DNA of 33,583 nt, from assembly GCF_022829515.1 (NCBI RefSeq), contig NZ_JAKSYL010000250.1, positions 1 to 33,583 on the forward strand, written 5' to 3'. This document shows positions 22,932 to 29,951 of the stretch, piece by piece; within the stretch, counting starts at the first letter, position 1; the number at the start of each line of letters is the position of its first letter. The notes below the pieces were generated by a model. That model had not been told where the DNA came from, ran no database searches, and was given only the letters and a program-made list of their open reading frames with translations. The position numbers and the translations under genes are program-made. This stretch comes from Methylobacterium sp. J-048. GTDB taxonomy: Bacteria > Pseudomonadota > Alphaproteobacteria > Rhizobiales > Beijerinckiaceae.

Positions 22932-23019
22932 TGGCGTTATCCCGCCATAGATACACAGCGATTCGTCGCTGTAGCGGTTTAGCGAGATGACGCGATGGCG
23001 CGCTGTCGACATAGAGCGA
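22932..23019. promoter_or_regulatory. Dyad-rich divergent control region before parA
   Basis: This region contains TGGCG (22932-22936) / CGCCA (22943-22947), and the perfect repeat ACAGCGA (22955-22961) / TCGCTGT (22966-22972) with loop TTCG. It also contains copy D of the 24-bp element (22996-23019). The parA GTG follows 8 bp after copy D, so a protein bound there would block parA transcription or translation. The arrangement suggests autoregulation by the RHH partner. Confidence 0.6.
22996..23019 (-). promoter_or_regulatory. 24-bp pseudo-palindrome, copy D (parA operator/partition site)
   Basis: Read on the plus strand: TGGCGCGC, core TGTCGACA, TAGAGCGA. The core is a perfect palindrome. 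It is directly before the parA start. Together with copy E inside the next gene, it ties the 24-bp family to the partition locus. Confidence 0.65.
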
Positions 23020-23026
23020 TGACGTT

Positions 23027-23659
23027 GTGAATGTCCTCACGATGGCTGCCCAGAAGGGCGGCGCGGGCAAGACGACCCTGGCGACATCGCTCGCGGTCGC
23101 CGCGGTCCAGACCGGCGAGATCGTGGTGGCGATCGACCTCGATCCGCAGGGCAGCCTTCGGGAGTGGTCGGAGCGACGCGAGACTGCGGACATCGTGTTC
23201 CGGCCGGTGGAAGCCGCCGGGCTCGCCGCACTGCTGAAGCGCTTGCGCGACCACGGTAAGACGACGCTGGTGGTGGTGGACACGGCAGGCGTCATCGGAC
23301 CGGAGGTCACCGTCGCGCTCCAGAACGCGGATCTCGCCCTCCTGCCGGTGCGCCCCAGCCTTCTCGATCTGACCGCCACGCGCCGCACGGCCGAGCGGCT
23401 GGAAGCGCTCAAGCGGCCGTATGCCTTCGTGCTCAATCAGACCCAGGCCGCCGCGTCCGCGCGGGTCGAGGACGCGGCCGAAGCGCTTGTAGAGATCGGG
23501 CCGCTCTATCCGGGCTCGATCGCGCTCCGGACCGATCACCTCGACGCTATGGCGATGGGCATGGGCGTCACGGAATGGCGGCCACGGTCGCCGGCGGCGG
23601 ACGAGATCGGGGAGCTGTGGCAGTGGGTGAAGGGCAAGCTCGGGGAGACGGGACGATGA
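23027..23659 (+). CDS. parA: ParA-family partition ATPase
   Basis: This 210-aa ParA/MinD-type ATPase drives segregation of plasmid copies. It has the deviant Walker A QKGGAGKTT (residues 9-17), the DLDPQG motif at 37-42 and Walker B VVVDTAG at 82-88. The short N-terminus, lacking a DNA-binding extension, places it with type Ib ParA proteins, whose partner is a small ribbon-helix-helix protein. The start is the GTG at 23027, placing the Walker motif at the usual distance. The stop overlaps the RHH gene by 4 bp (ATGA). Copy D of the 24-bp element lies 8 bp upstream and probably serves as operator and/or centromere. Confidence 0.92.
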   Translation: MNVLTMAAQKGGAGKTTLATSLAVAAVQTGEIVVAIDLDPQGSLREWSERRETADIVFRPVEAAGLAALLKRLRDHGKTTLVVVDTAGVIGPEVTVALQNADLALLPVRPSLLDLTATRRTAERLEALKRPYAFVLNQTQAAASARVEDAAEALVEIGPLYPGSIALRTDHLDAMAMGMGVTEWRPRSPAADEIGELWQWVKGKLGETGR

Positions 23660-23973
23660 CGCGCAAGGCCGTGAGCCTGAAGGACAAGCTCGCAGCGACG
23701 GCGGCAAAGCGCGATACCGCTATGTCGACAAGTAGCGATGCCGCGAGAGAGACAGCGCGAGAAATCGAGGAGGCGACTTTGGCGCCCGCGGAGCGGGGCG
23801 CGCCGAGGACGCTGCCGAAGGTCACGCTCTACGCCCACCAGGATGTGCTTAAGGCGATCCGGCGGCTCGCCGTCGAGGACGGGGTGCAGGCTCAGGAGAT
23901 CCTGCGCGCCGCGGTCCGAGACTACCTCGCGACCCGCGGCTACCACTTCACCGACCTGACCACCGGGCAGTGA
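23656..23973 (+). CDS. Ribbon-helix-helix partition partner (ParB/ParG-type)
   Basis: This 105-aa protein starts at the ATG that overlaps the parA stop. The first 50 residues are polar and probably disordered. Residues 51-97 form a ribbon-helix-helix: a beta strand (LPKVTLYAHQDV), helix (LKAIRRLAVEDG) and helix (QAQEILRAAVRDYLAT). This layout, a mobile N-terminus plus a C-terminal RHH, is that of centromere-binding partners of type Ib ParA. It should bind plasmid partition sites and repress parA. Copy E of the 24-bp element lies inside its own coding sequence. A hairpin follows 27 bp after the stop. Confidence 0.8.
   Translation: MTRKAVSLKDKLAATAAKRDTAMSTSSDAARETAREIEEATLAPAERGAPRTLPKVTLYAHQDVLKAIRRLAVEDGVQAQEILRAAVRDYLATRGYHFTDLTTGQ
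23715..23738 (+). promoter_or_regulatory. 24-bp pseudo-palindrome, copy E (inside RHH gene)
   Basis: Left arm TACCGCTA, core TGTCGACA, right arm AGTAGCGA. It lies within the codons for the disordered N-terminus of the RHH protein, where protein constraint is weak. It is flanked by GCGAT on both sides, giving an extended dyad. Confidence 0.65.
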
Positions 23974-23999
23974 GGCGAGCAGCGGGCACTGTGCTCAGG

Positions 24000-24026
24000 T
24001 GTATGCAAACCGTAGCTTTGCATACA
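24000..24026. terminator. Hairpin after the partition operon
   Basis: TGTATGCAAA and TTTGCATACA form a perfect 10-bp stem with a 7-nt loop (CCGTAGC), 26 bp after the RHH stop. No U-run follows, so it may be an operator or an mRNA-stabilising hairpin rather than a true intrinsic terminator. It shares the half-site GTATGC/GCATAC with the palindrome at 8918-8948. Confidence 0.5.
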
Positions 24027-24159
24027 TTGGGACGGCGACAGGCGAACGTGTGGATCGCCATTGAAGACGACGTGCGGGCTCTGGGGTCCTGCGCACCTCG
24101 GTTTGGGGCTACCACCTAATTGGCCTGTCCAACGGTCAGAGCGGTTGTGCTGGGTTCGC

Positions 24160-24600
24160 CTAGGGCAGGAACACGCGTTCCTTGAGCGCCTGTAATCGCG
24201 CTGTCGCATCTGCCATTTGAGCGGGTGAAGGATCGGCGGGCACCCCCGGGTTCTCGACGCTGAAGCCAAACGTCATGCGGCTATCTCGGCCGTCAAGGAT
24301 GACGCGCGATTTGAGCACGTCCACGAGCGGCTCGCGCCATGTGAGAGCGGAGGCTTGTGGTAGTACCCGCTGCAGGTCGCTAAGACCGATGATCCGCAAG
24401 CGCGGCCGCTCCGGATCCTCGCTGCCCGCGCTATCAAGGGACCTGTAGGCGCTCTGCCAACCTTCCGGCTGATGCGTGGAACCGGAGGGATCAGCGACAG
24501 GAACGATGGTCAGACCACCGACGAGGTTGCCGCCTTCCCAGAAGCTGACCTCACCAGCGCGCATCATGATGCGCCACTCCCATAGGATCTGATCGAACAC
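24160..24600 (-). CDS. Hypothetical protein
   Basis: This 146-aa protein starts at the GTG at 24600, with GGGAGG about 10 nt upstream. It has aromatic N-terminal residues (ILWEWRIMMRAGEVSFWEGG), then a beta-rich region (LVGGLTIVPVADPSG), a middle part with LRIIGLSDLQRVLPQA, and a C-terminal helix (QMADATARLQALKERVFLP). No domain is recognised. Good ribosome binding site and balanced composition support a real gene. It converges with the partition operon. Confidence 0.65.
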   Translation of the reverse strand: MFDQILWEWRIMMRAGEVSFWEGGNLVGGLTIVPVADPSGSTHQPEGWQSAYRSLDSAGSEDPERPRLRIIGLSDLQRVLPQASALTWREPLVDVLKSRVILDGRDSRMTFGFSVENPGVPADPSPAQMADATARLQALKERVFLP

Positions 24601-24733
24601 CCTAAACGCCTCCCTTACGTTGACTTAACCGTGCGCCCCAGTCGACATGGGCGGTCACGGCTACACTCGTCCCGGCGAGTCGTGAGCCGGCATCAGGAGA
24701 CACCGCCGCCGCAAGTCGACCCCTGAAAAGCCA

Positions 24734-24929
24734 ACGGCCCCCCAGTCGCCAAACTGGAGGGCCGTCGAAATCGAAAGGTCTGTGAGGACCGTAAGCTCCC
24801 CTCACAAGCCATGAGACGCCCCCGGGCGTCAAGTCGGAACGCCAATTCCGACGACGATGAGGCTTTGCCTTGTGGACCGGACGCCCTCGCGGCGGCCCGG
24901 AACGACCTGTTGCGGCCCGTTGAGGGCCG
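24734..24929 (+). ncRNA. Structured leader: five consecutive hairpins before the winged-helix gene
   Basis: Five stems follow each other without genes. H1: ACGGCCC-C-CCAG / CTGG-A-GGGCCGT (24734-24765, one mismatch). H2: TGTGAGG / CCTCACA (24781-24806). H3: GACGCCC / GGGCGTC (24815-24830). H4: TCGGAA / TTCCGA (24834-24851). H5: CGGCCC / GGGCCG (24913-24929), which ends 6 bp before the GTG at 24936 and could mask its ribosome binding site. On the minus strand H1 is followed by TTGGCTTTT, so it can also act as an intrinsic terminator for an antisense transcript. This is consistent with RNA-based copy-number control, but no promoter was proved. Confidence 0.5.
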
Positions 24930-24935
24930 AGAGAC

Positions 24936-25718
24936 GTGTTTGCAGATGAGATCCGCCGCGCCATTGAGGCGGCAAACCGAATCGCCCTGCCACAGGTGAC
25001 GGCGCTGCTCTGGCGCGCCTACGGGGAGGGGAAGGTCACGGAGGCCGAGGCCGAGGCGCTGTCCGGTCTGATCGAGGCACGCACGGACGCGCCGGCAACG
25101 CCGCAACTTCCTCAGGCTGTGCCATCCAGTTCTAACCCAGGCGATAGCTCGGTCACGCGGGATCGCGCAGGATCGTTCGGGAGGGCCGTCGGCTCGCGCC
25201 CGCGCACGGATGCCTCGCTGGAGCGCCGTCGCCGCTGGGCCGCCTCGGGGCGGCTCCCGCCGGGGCTCGCGGCCCGGTTCACACTGGCCGAGCAGGCGGT
25301 CCTCGCCCTGGTGGCGGCCGAGGTCGCGCGGCGGAAGGACTGCCGGCTGGCGATCGAGAACTTGGCGGCCCTGGCGGGTGTCGGGCGCACGGCTGTGAAG
25401 AACGCCCTGCGCGAGGCGCGCCGCCTCGGGCTCGTGACCGTTGAGGAGCGGCAGGTGACCGGCTGGCGCAACGACACGAACATCGTCCGCATCGTCAGCC
25501 GCGAGTGGATCGCTTGGCTGCAGCTGACCCGAAAGCGCGATCCGTTGTCGAAGTTCAGATTGACAGCGCTCGTGGCTTCGGAGGGGGGAGGGGTCGCAAA
25601 CCCGACCACCACGCCTACTAAAGTTCTAGAATCGGGGAAAATGAGGCCAGCGGACCCGTCGCAAGGGGCTTTCCGGCGGGCGGAAGGCAGGTCTGTCGCG
25701 CGAGCCGGGCGGCGTTGA
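24936..25718 (+). CDS. Winged-helix DNA-binding protein, candidate replication factor
   Basis: This 260-aa protein starts at the GTG at 24936. The N-terminal segment (RRAIEAANRIALPQVTALLW, then EGKVTEAEAEALSGLIEAR) is a short helical domain. A disordered linker follows (50-95). A winged helix lies at about 108-185 (ARFTLAEQAVLALVAAEVAR, then IENLAALAGVGRTAVKNALR and EARRLGLVTVEERQ). The tail is Ser/Gly/Thr-rich. Proteins of this layout are common on Methylobacterium-type plasmids, and I infer a replication or copy-control role from that and from the hairpin leader. It could equally be a transcriptional regulator. Confidence 0.7.
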   Translation: MFADEIRRAIEAANRIALPQVTALLWRAYGEGKVTEAEAEALSGLIEARTDAPATPQLPQAVPSSSNPGDSSVTRDRAGSFGRAVGSRPRTDASLERRRRWAASGRLPPGLAARFTLAEQAVLALVAAEVARRKDCRLAIENLAALAGVGRTAVKNALREARRLGLVTVEERQVTGWRNDTNIVRIVSREWIAWLQLTRKRDPLSKFRLTALVASEGGGVANPTTTPTKVLESGKMRPADPSQGAFRRAEGRSVARAGRR

Positions 25719-25773
25719 GATTCGCATGATCGGCGCGGCGAGGGCGGCTGAACCCATGTCCGCGCGGCATGCC

Positions 25774-25790
25774 GGACGCTCGGAGCGTCC
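25774..25790. terminator. Hairpin between convergent genes
   Basis: GGACGCT-CGG-AGCGTCC is a perfect 7-bp stem with a 3-nt loop, about 55 bp after the winged-helix stop and 140 bp after the convergent small gene's stop. There is no T-run, so it is only a possible terminator. Confidence 0.35.
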
Positions 25791-25930
25791 GCTCTAACGA
25801 ACTTCGTCTCGGGGTTTGCCCGCGTGCTCACACGTGATGGCCTGCGGCTCCGGCCTCGTCGGCTCGGCCGCTCCATCACGGTCGCGGGATCGGTGCTGGC
25901 CCTCCTCGTCTCAGGGTGCGGCGGACGGCG

Positions 25931-26116
25931 TCAGCTGCGGGCGCGTCGTACCCCGGCGATACGCTGGGTCAGGGCACTCCGGATCTCCCTGACCTCGGCC
26001 ATGTCGGCTTCGAGGCTGTCGAAGTGCGCGAGCCCGCCCTGGCGGATGCGCTTCGTCAGCTCCTCGATCCGCCGCAGCGCGTCGAGGAACGTGGTGGGCT
26101 GTGCGTCGGGGATCAT
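25931..26116 (-). CDS. Exonuclease VII small subunit-like protein
   Basis: This 61-aa all-helical protein matches the pattern of XseB: TFLDALRRIEELTKRIRQGG with the family's F-x-x-AL-x-x-IEE-L start and the QGG turn. It continues HFDSLEADMAEVREIRSALT and a basic tail, forming a two-helix hairpin of the right length. It begins 14 bp after the stop of the XseA-like gene on the same strand, the expected partner. Several XseB chains wrap each XseA chain in the known enzyme. The sequence is divergent and the assignment leans partly on context. Confidence 0.65.
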   Translation of the reverse strand: MIPDAQPTTFLDALRRIEELTKRIRQGGLAHFDSLEADMAEVREIRSALTQRIAGVRRARS

Positions 26117-26130
26117 AGTCGTGGTGTCCT

Positions 26131-27507
26131 TCAGTTCGTGGCGGAGAGGGTGATGTGTTCGACCCGGACGTTGATGGACCCGTCCGGGAGCAGGATCGTG
26201 AGCCGGTCGTCCGGGTGCACCACCGCGGCGGTGGTGACGAAGGCCGGGCCGTCCGGGGTCATTTCGAACAGCGTCGGATGACCCGCAGGAGCGGTGTCCG
26301 AGGTCGCTTGGGGAGATACCTGCCCCAGCTCGACGGGCACCCTTGGCGCCCGCCCGCCCGAGGAGAGCGACGCGACCGTGCTCATCAGGCCGACCTCGAT
26401 GCCGCGTCCGATCTCGGCGAGCCGGCCCTCGGCCTCCAGGAGGCAGAGATCCACCGCCGCGTCGAACTCGCGACCGGCCCGAGCGAGCAGGCTTCGAGCT
26501 GGGATCTCGATCTGCTCTTCGATCGCGGCGTCGAGCTCGGCGAGCGCGCGCTCGGCCCGGTCGGCGCAGGCCTCCAGGAGGTCGCGCACCAGCACCGCGG
26601 CGGCCGTCGGGGTGGCGACGGAGCGGGCAGCGGCGGCGTCCAGGGCGGTCTCCGGCGTCGCCGCGTGCCCGACGCCCACCACGAGGTTCGGGAGCCGCAG
26701 GGCGGCGCGCACGACCCCCGGTGCGTCGAGAGGGGCGAAGGCCGCTGGCGGGCCGCCGCCGCGCACCAGAAGGGTGATCGACTGTGCGTCATAACCAGCG
26801 CTCGCCGCCTCAGCCCGCGCGCAGGCCTCGATCAGGGACCGCTCCGCGGACGGCCCCTCGAAGATCGCCGGCACGAATGTGATCCCCGACGCACCCGTTT
26901 TCTCGAAGGGCGCGAGCACGCGTCGGAGATCACTCAGCGCCTCGCCGCGCTCGGAGGCGATCACCACCACGTGGCGCAGGTCCTGCGGTTCGCACCAGGT
27001 CGTGGGTCCGTGCGGCAGCCGGTCGGCCCGGATCTCCCGGAGCGTCTCCTCGCGCCGGATCACGGCCGCGAGCGGCTCCTGGGCGACGTCCAGGACCTCG
27101 ATCACCTCGGCCTGGACGCGCGGGCCGCGGCCGAAGCCGTAGCGCAGGCCGGTGCTGACCCTGAGTGTCACATCCCGGTTGAGCAGGGCCTCGGCTGAGG
27201 CCGCCCCACCCGGCCGCAACCGCGCCTTCAGCCGCAGCGGGTCGCCCGCCGTGGCGTGCCGCTCGCCGAGCATCAGGAACGCGTCGCCGCGCTCGCCCGG
27301 CTCCATCCCGACCACGGCGGCGCGGATCACGCGCTCCAGGCGCGTGGCCGTGCGCAGAGACGCGAACAGGTCCTGCAGCTCGCCCACCCGTTCCTCGACC
27401 CTGGCCGGCTCGGGCCAGGGTGGAGGTCGCCCCGGCAGCTCCGTGGCCGGGGAGAGCGTCTCCCTCCGGCGCGACGGCGCGTAGGCGTGGAACAGGTGGT
27501 GTCTCAT
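26131..27507 (-). CDS. Exonuclease VII large subunit-like protein, divergent
   Basis: This 458-aa protein has the XseA layout: an N-terminal OB-like region (about 55-140), a nuclease domain with VVIASERGEALSD (D193), LLVRGGG (R249), VGVGH (H281) and SVATPTAAAVLVRDL, then a helical coiled region (305-375). The C-terminus (FVTTAAVVHPDDRLTILLPD, then GSINVRV) resembles XseA ends. In the standard enzyme the GHE-x-D motif supplies His and Asp; here it reads GHAAT, so the conserved Glu and Asp are absent while the other catalytic positions are kept. Exonuclease VII digests single-stranded DNA to oligonucleotides. A chromosomal copy must exist elsewhere, so this is an extra, specialised version. Confidence 0.8.
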   Translation of the reverse strand: MRHHLFHAYAPSRRRETLSPATELPGRPPPWPEPARVEERVGELQDLFASLRTATRLERVIRAAVVGMEPGERGDAFLMLGERHATAGDPLRLKARLRPGGAASAEALLNRDVTLRVSTGLRYGFGRGPRVQAEVIEVLDVAQEPLAAVIRREETLREIRADRLPHGPTTWCEPQDLRHVVVIASERGEALSDLRRVLAPFEKTGASGITFVPAIFEGPSAERSLIEACARAEAASAGYDAQSITLLVRGGGPPAAFAPLDAPGVVRAALRLPNLVVGVGHAATPETALDAAAARSVATPTAAAVLVRDLLEACADRAERALAELDAAIEEQIEIPARSLLARAGREFDAAVDLCLLEAEGRLAEIGRGIEVGLMSTVASLSSGGRAPRVPVELGQVSPQATSDTAPAGHPTLFEMTPDGPAFVTTAAVVHPDDRLTILLPDGSINVRVEHITLSATN

Positions 27508-27906
27508 GGGGAGGTCTCGTTGCTCTGAGGGGTTCGAGGGAGGTTCGTGACGAGGCTGGTTCTACCTGGGGCTATCGGCCGAGCCGCCCGGGCTTGGCCT
27601 TGCCGTCCTCGCGTCCTTCCCGGGGTTTTCCGTGTGCCCGGTACTCTCCTGCCCGTTCTCCCTGTCCGCGCGGCCGCCGGGCCGCGCGTTCTTCCCGTTC
27701 CGATTCCCCGTCGAGAGAGGCCTGTCCTGATTGGACATCGCCCCTGTCGTACCCTAGCGGCGCACCGGTCCGACGCGGCGCAAAGCTCGGATTGATTGGC
27801 TCTCGTTCACCATCGCGAAGGGCTCGCCCGCAAAATCGGTGGGTAGGGGCGTCTGCACCTAGGGGAGGGCCACGCCGGTAACGGTCCACCCACCGCCAAT
27901 TAGACG
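27508..27906. other. Non-coding region between exonuclease genes and the transposase
   Basis: About 400 bp hold no credible gene. The part from 27570 to 27720 is pyrimidine-rich on the plus strand. It contains a strong hairpin, CGCGCGGCC-GCCG-GGCCGCGCG (27667-27688), followed by TTCTTCCCGTT, which is terminator-like on the plus strand. From about 27798 the sequence GGCTCTCGTTCACCATCGCG resembles the GGCTCT-type left end of ISL3 elements. Confidence 0.4.
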
Positions 27907-29316
27907 ATGCTGCCGGGCGACAACGTCTTGGTGCGGCACATGAAACAGGTTTGCTTGTTCGGGGAGGGCGTCGAAGGGCTACGTCAATCGGGCAAACCGA
28001 GCGTGGTTCGCATCATGCCCCGGGGCCCAAAGCCAGCCAAGCGCGGCCGCCAGCCGAAACTGCGCGACCTCATCCCATGCAGGATCGATGTGCCGAACGA
28101 TCAGATCGGATGGCGCGCGGCGGTCAAGGACCGAGGCGTGGCAGGTTGCGAGCACGCCAGCACCCACGGGCATGGCTCCGTGCCGTTCGACGTGGCGGAC
28201 TTACCCCGCAATCGCAGATCGCTCCATCTCCGGATCCAGCGTGCCCGGAGGAAGTGCACGGCCTGCGGGGCGATCCTCGTCCAGACCATACCCTCGGTGG
28301 ACGAAGCCCACGCCATCACGATGCGAATGCGGCACGACATCTTCTATACCGCGATCAAGCACCCGTTCGAGCAGGCTGCGGGGATGCTCGGCGTCGATGC
28401 CAGGAAGGTCGAGGACGTGTTCTCGGAGCACGCGGCGATGCTGCCGCCGACCGTGACCAAGCTGCCGAAGGTGATCTGCATCGACGAGACTGACCTCGCC
28501 GGCGACTTCCGGTTCATCTGCTACGATCCGGTCGGCGGAACCATCGTCGACATCCTGCCCGACATGACGCAGGCGACGATCGAGGCATTCTTCAGGGGGA
28601 TCACAAACAGGCTGGAGGTCGAAACCGTCGTCTCGGACATGCGGGCGGAGTACCTGGAGATGGTCACGCGCTTCTTCACGGCCGCTCTGGTTATCGACCG
28701 CTACCACGTCGTCGAGCCGGTCAATCGGGCCATGGCCAAGGCCCGGGGACGCGTGGTCGCTGCCTTCAAGAGAGAGAAGGGTAAGGGCAGCGGCGAGAAG
28801 GGGTTCAAGGTCCGGAGCGTCGACCACCTGTTGGGCCGGCGCTGGGCGAGGCTCGACAAAGCGCAGCGGGCCGAGCTGGCCCGCATCTGGAAGCTGCGTT
28901 TCACCGGCGACCTGCTGGAGCACGGCAAGCCCGCGCCGCTGGAGGTAGCCGATGGGCGATACCTGTGCCGGGCTTATCGCCTTAAAGAGGATCTGCAAGA
29001 GGTCTACGAACTCAAGAGCGCCGACGACGCTCGCGCTGCGCTTCATGGGCTGATCGCGCGGGGACGAGCTGATCCCCTGCTGCGCGCAGACTTCGAGGAC
29101 GCGCTGAACCTGATTGAGAACCACGGGGAGCTGATCCTCAACTTCTACAAGGACAGGCGCACGAACGGTTTCGCCGAGGGCATGAACCGGTGCCTGAAGC
29201 AGATCGAGGCGTCGCAGATCGGGATCGGGTTCGACCACCTTCGCGCGAAGAGCCGGTTGCGCTACGGCACTCTCATCGATCGTGAGGCGCTGAAAGCCTA
29301 CTGACCCCGCAGGCAA
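27798..29316 (+). mobile_element. ISL3-type insertion element, ends not resolved
   Basis: The interval is bounded by a possible left end (GGCTCTCGTTCACC at 27798) and the 12 bp after the transposase stop. I could not find a matching inverted copy on the right within 400 bp, nor an 8-bp target duplication. The right boundary is only the point where the convergent gene at 29317 ends. Either the right end is degenerate or the element is truncated. Confidence 0.35.
27907..29304 (+). CDS. ISL3-family transposase
   Basis: This 465-aa DDE transposase has an N-terminal zinc-finger-like region (GCEHASTHGHGSV, then RRKCTACGAI with C117 and C120). The catalytic residues fit D193 (ICIDETD), D244 (VVSDM) and E424 (TNGFAEGMNRCLKQI), with the family's IDRYHVVEPVN segment at about 263-273. 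ATG candidates occur at 27907, 27940 and 28015; the last gives MPRGPKPAKRGRQPK, a plausible true start. The reading frame is intact, so the protein may be active. The element sits between the exonuclease genes and the XRE locus and disrupts no recognisable gene. Confidence 0.85.
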   Translation: MLPGDNVLVRHMKQVCLFGEGVEGLRQSGKPSVVRIMPRGPKPAKRGRQPKLRDLIPCRIDVPNDQIGWRAAVKDRGVAGCEHASTHGHGSVPFDVADLPRNRRSLHLRIQRARRKCTACGAILVQTIPSVDEAHAITMRMRHDIFYTAIKHPFEQAAGMLGVDARKVEDVFSEHAAMLPPTVTKLPKVICIDETDLAGDFRFICYDPVGGTIVDILPDMTQATIEAFFRGITNRLEVETVVSDMRAEYLEMVTRFFTAALVIDRYHVVEPVNRAMAKARGRVVAAFKREKGKGSGEKGFKVRSVDHLLGRRWARLDKAQRAELARIWKLRFTGDLLEHGKPAPLEVADGRYLCRAYRLKEDLQEVYELKSADDARAALHGLIARGRADPLLRADFEDALNLIENHGELILNFYKDRRTNGFAEGMNRCLKQIEASQIGIGFDHLRAKSRLRYGTLIDREALKAY

Positions 29317-29616
29317 TCAGTGAGCGGCCATGTGGCGGGCCAGCTTGGCGGCGCACCAAGCGGCGGTGAGGCAGACCGACATCGCCTCGGCCCAGGTGCC
29401 GCCGAAGCGCTCCTGATGGGCGTGGGCGGCCTTGGCGGCGGCCGACATGATGGCGGCGCGGTCGAACCTACCAGCGACGTAGAGCGGGCGGCGGGTGGCG
29501 CGCACGGTGAAGTCGATGCGGGCGGTGGCCGAGAGCAGGCCGGCCGGTACCTTGGTGCGGTCGGCGCGCACGTCGCGGAGGGCGGCGGACCAGGAGAGGG
29601 AGCGGCGGTTGGACAT
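29317..29616 (-). CDS. Small hypothetical protein
   Basis: This 99-aa protein starts at the ATG at 29616. RIDFTVRATRRPLYVAGRFD precedes AAIMSAAAKAAHAHQERFGG and a helical end (AMSVCLTAAWCAAKLARHMA). The FDRAAIM segment followed by TWAEAMS resembles a small family found on alphaproteobacterial plasmids and phages, of unknown function. Its stop is only 12 bp from the transposase stop, so an IS end may overlap or abut its 3' end. Confidence 0.6.
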   Translation of the reverse strand: MSNRRSLSWSAALRDVRADRTKVPAGLLSATARIDFTVRATRRPLYVAGRFDRAAIMSAAAKAAHAHQERFGGTWAEAMSVCLTAAWCAAKLARHMAAH

Positions 29617-29653
29617 CAGCTTGCCTTGTCTCGGCGGCTGATGTCATTTATTT

Positions 29654-29697
29654 AGTACGAGGTTGGCATCGGATCAATAAGAAAGTACGACGTTGGG
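29654..29697 (+). promoter_or_regulatory. Direct repeat operator-like pair before the XRE gene
   Basis: AGTACGAGGTTGG (29654-29666) and AGTACGACGTTGG (29684-29696) differ by one base and are spaced 30 bp apart, close to three helical turns. They lie between the divergent gene at 29616 and the XRE start at 29705. That position suits an operator for the XRE protein, controlling itself and the neighbours. Confidence 0.6.
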
Positions 29698-29704
29698 CGA
29701 AAAA

Positions 29705-29944
29705 GTGATAACTTCCGCTCAGTGCCGAGGCGCGAGGGCCATGCTCGGTTGGAGCCGTGATGATCTCGCGGCGCGATCCGGTGTCGGCCGACAGACACTC
29801 GCCGACTTCGAGACCGACAAGCGGCAGCCCTATGACCGCACGCTCGCTGATGTGGTCCGCACGTTGGAGGGCGGGGGCGTCACCTTCCTTCCGGCTGGGA
29901 CGGACGGCGGCGCGGGCGTCCGGCTCGTAGCTCCGTCCGTCTAG
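29705..29944 (+). CDS. XRE-family transcriptional regulator
   Basis: This 79-aa protein is one helix-turn-helix domain (ITSAQCRGARAMLGWSRDDL, then AARSGVGRQTLADFETDKRQ) with a short C-terminal extension. The GTG at 29705 aligns with the start of the related regulator at 8430 (both read M/V-x-T-x-AQ at their starts). An upstream TTG at 29693 would overlap the direct repeat. The next gene starts 7 bp later, so the two are almost certainly co-transcribed, and the regulator probably controls that orphan gene. Confidence 0.8.
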   Translation: MITSAQCRGARAMLGWSRDDLAARSGVGRQTLADFETDKRQPYDRTLADVVRTLEGGGVTFLPAGTDGGAGVRLVAPSV

Positions 29945-29951
29945 ACTTCGG

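Noticed and set aside
24602..24964. A 120-residue minus-strand frame over the hairpin leader
   Set aside because: The region is a series of inverted repeats, so both strands read open. The translation is Arg/Gly/Pro-rich and there is no good start.
26155..27198. A 347-residue plus-strand frame
   Set aside because: Shadow of the XseA-like gene, with Arg/Gly-rich translation.
28201..29316. A 371-residue minus-strand frame
   Set aside because: Shadow of the transposase, which carries the DDE residues on the plus strand.
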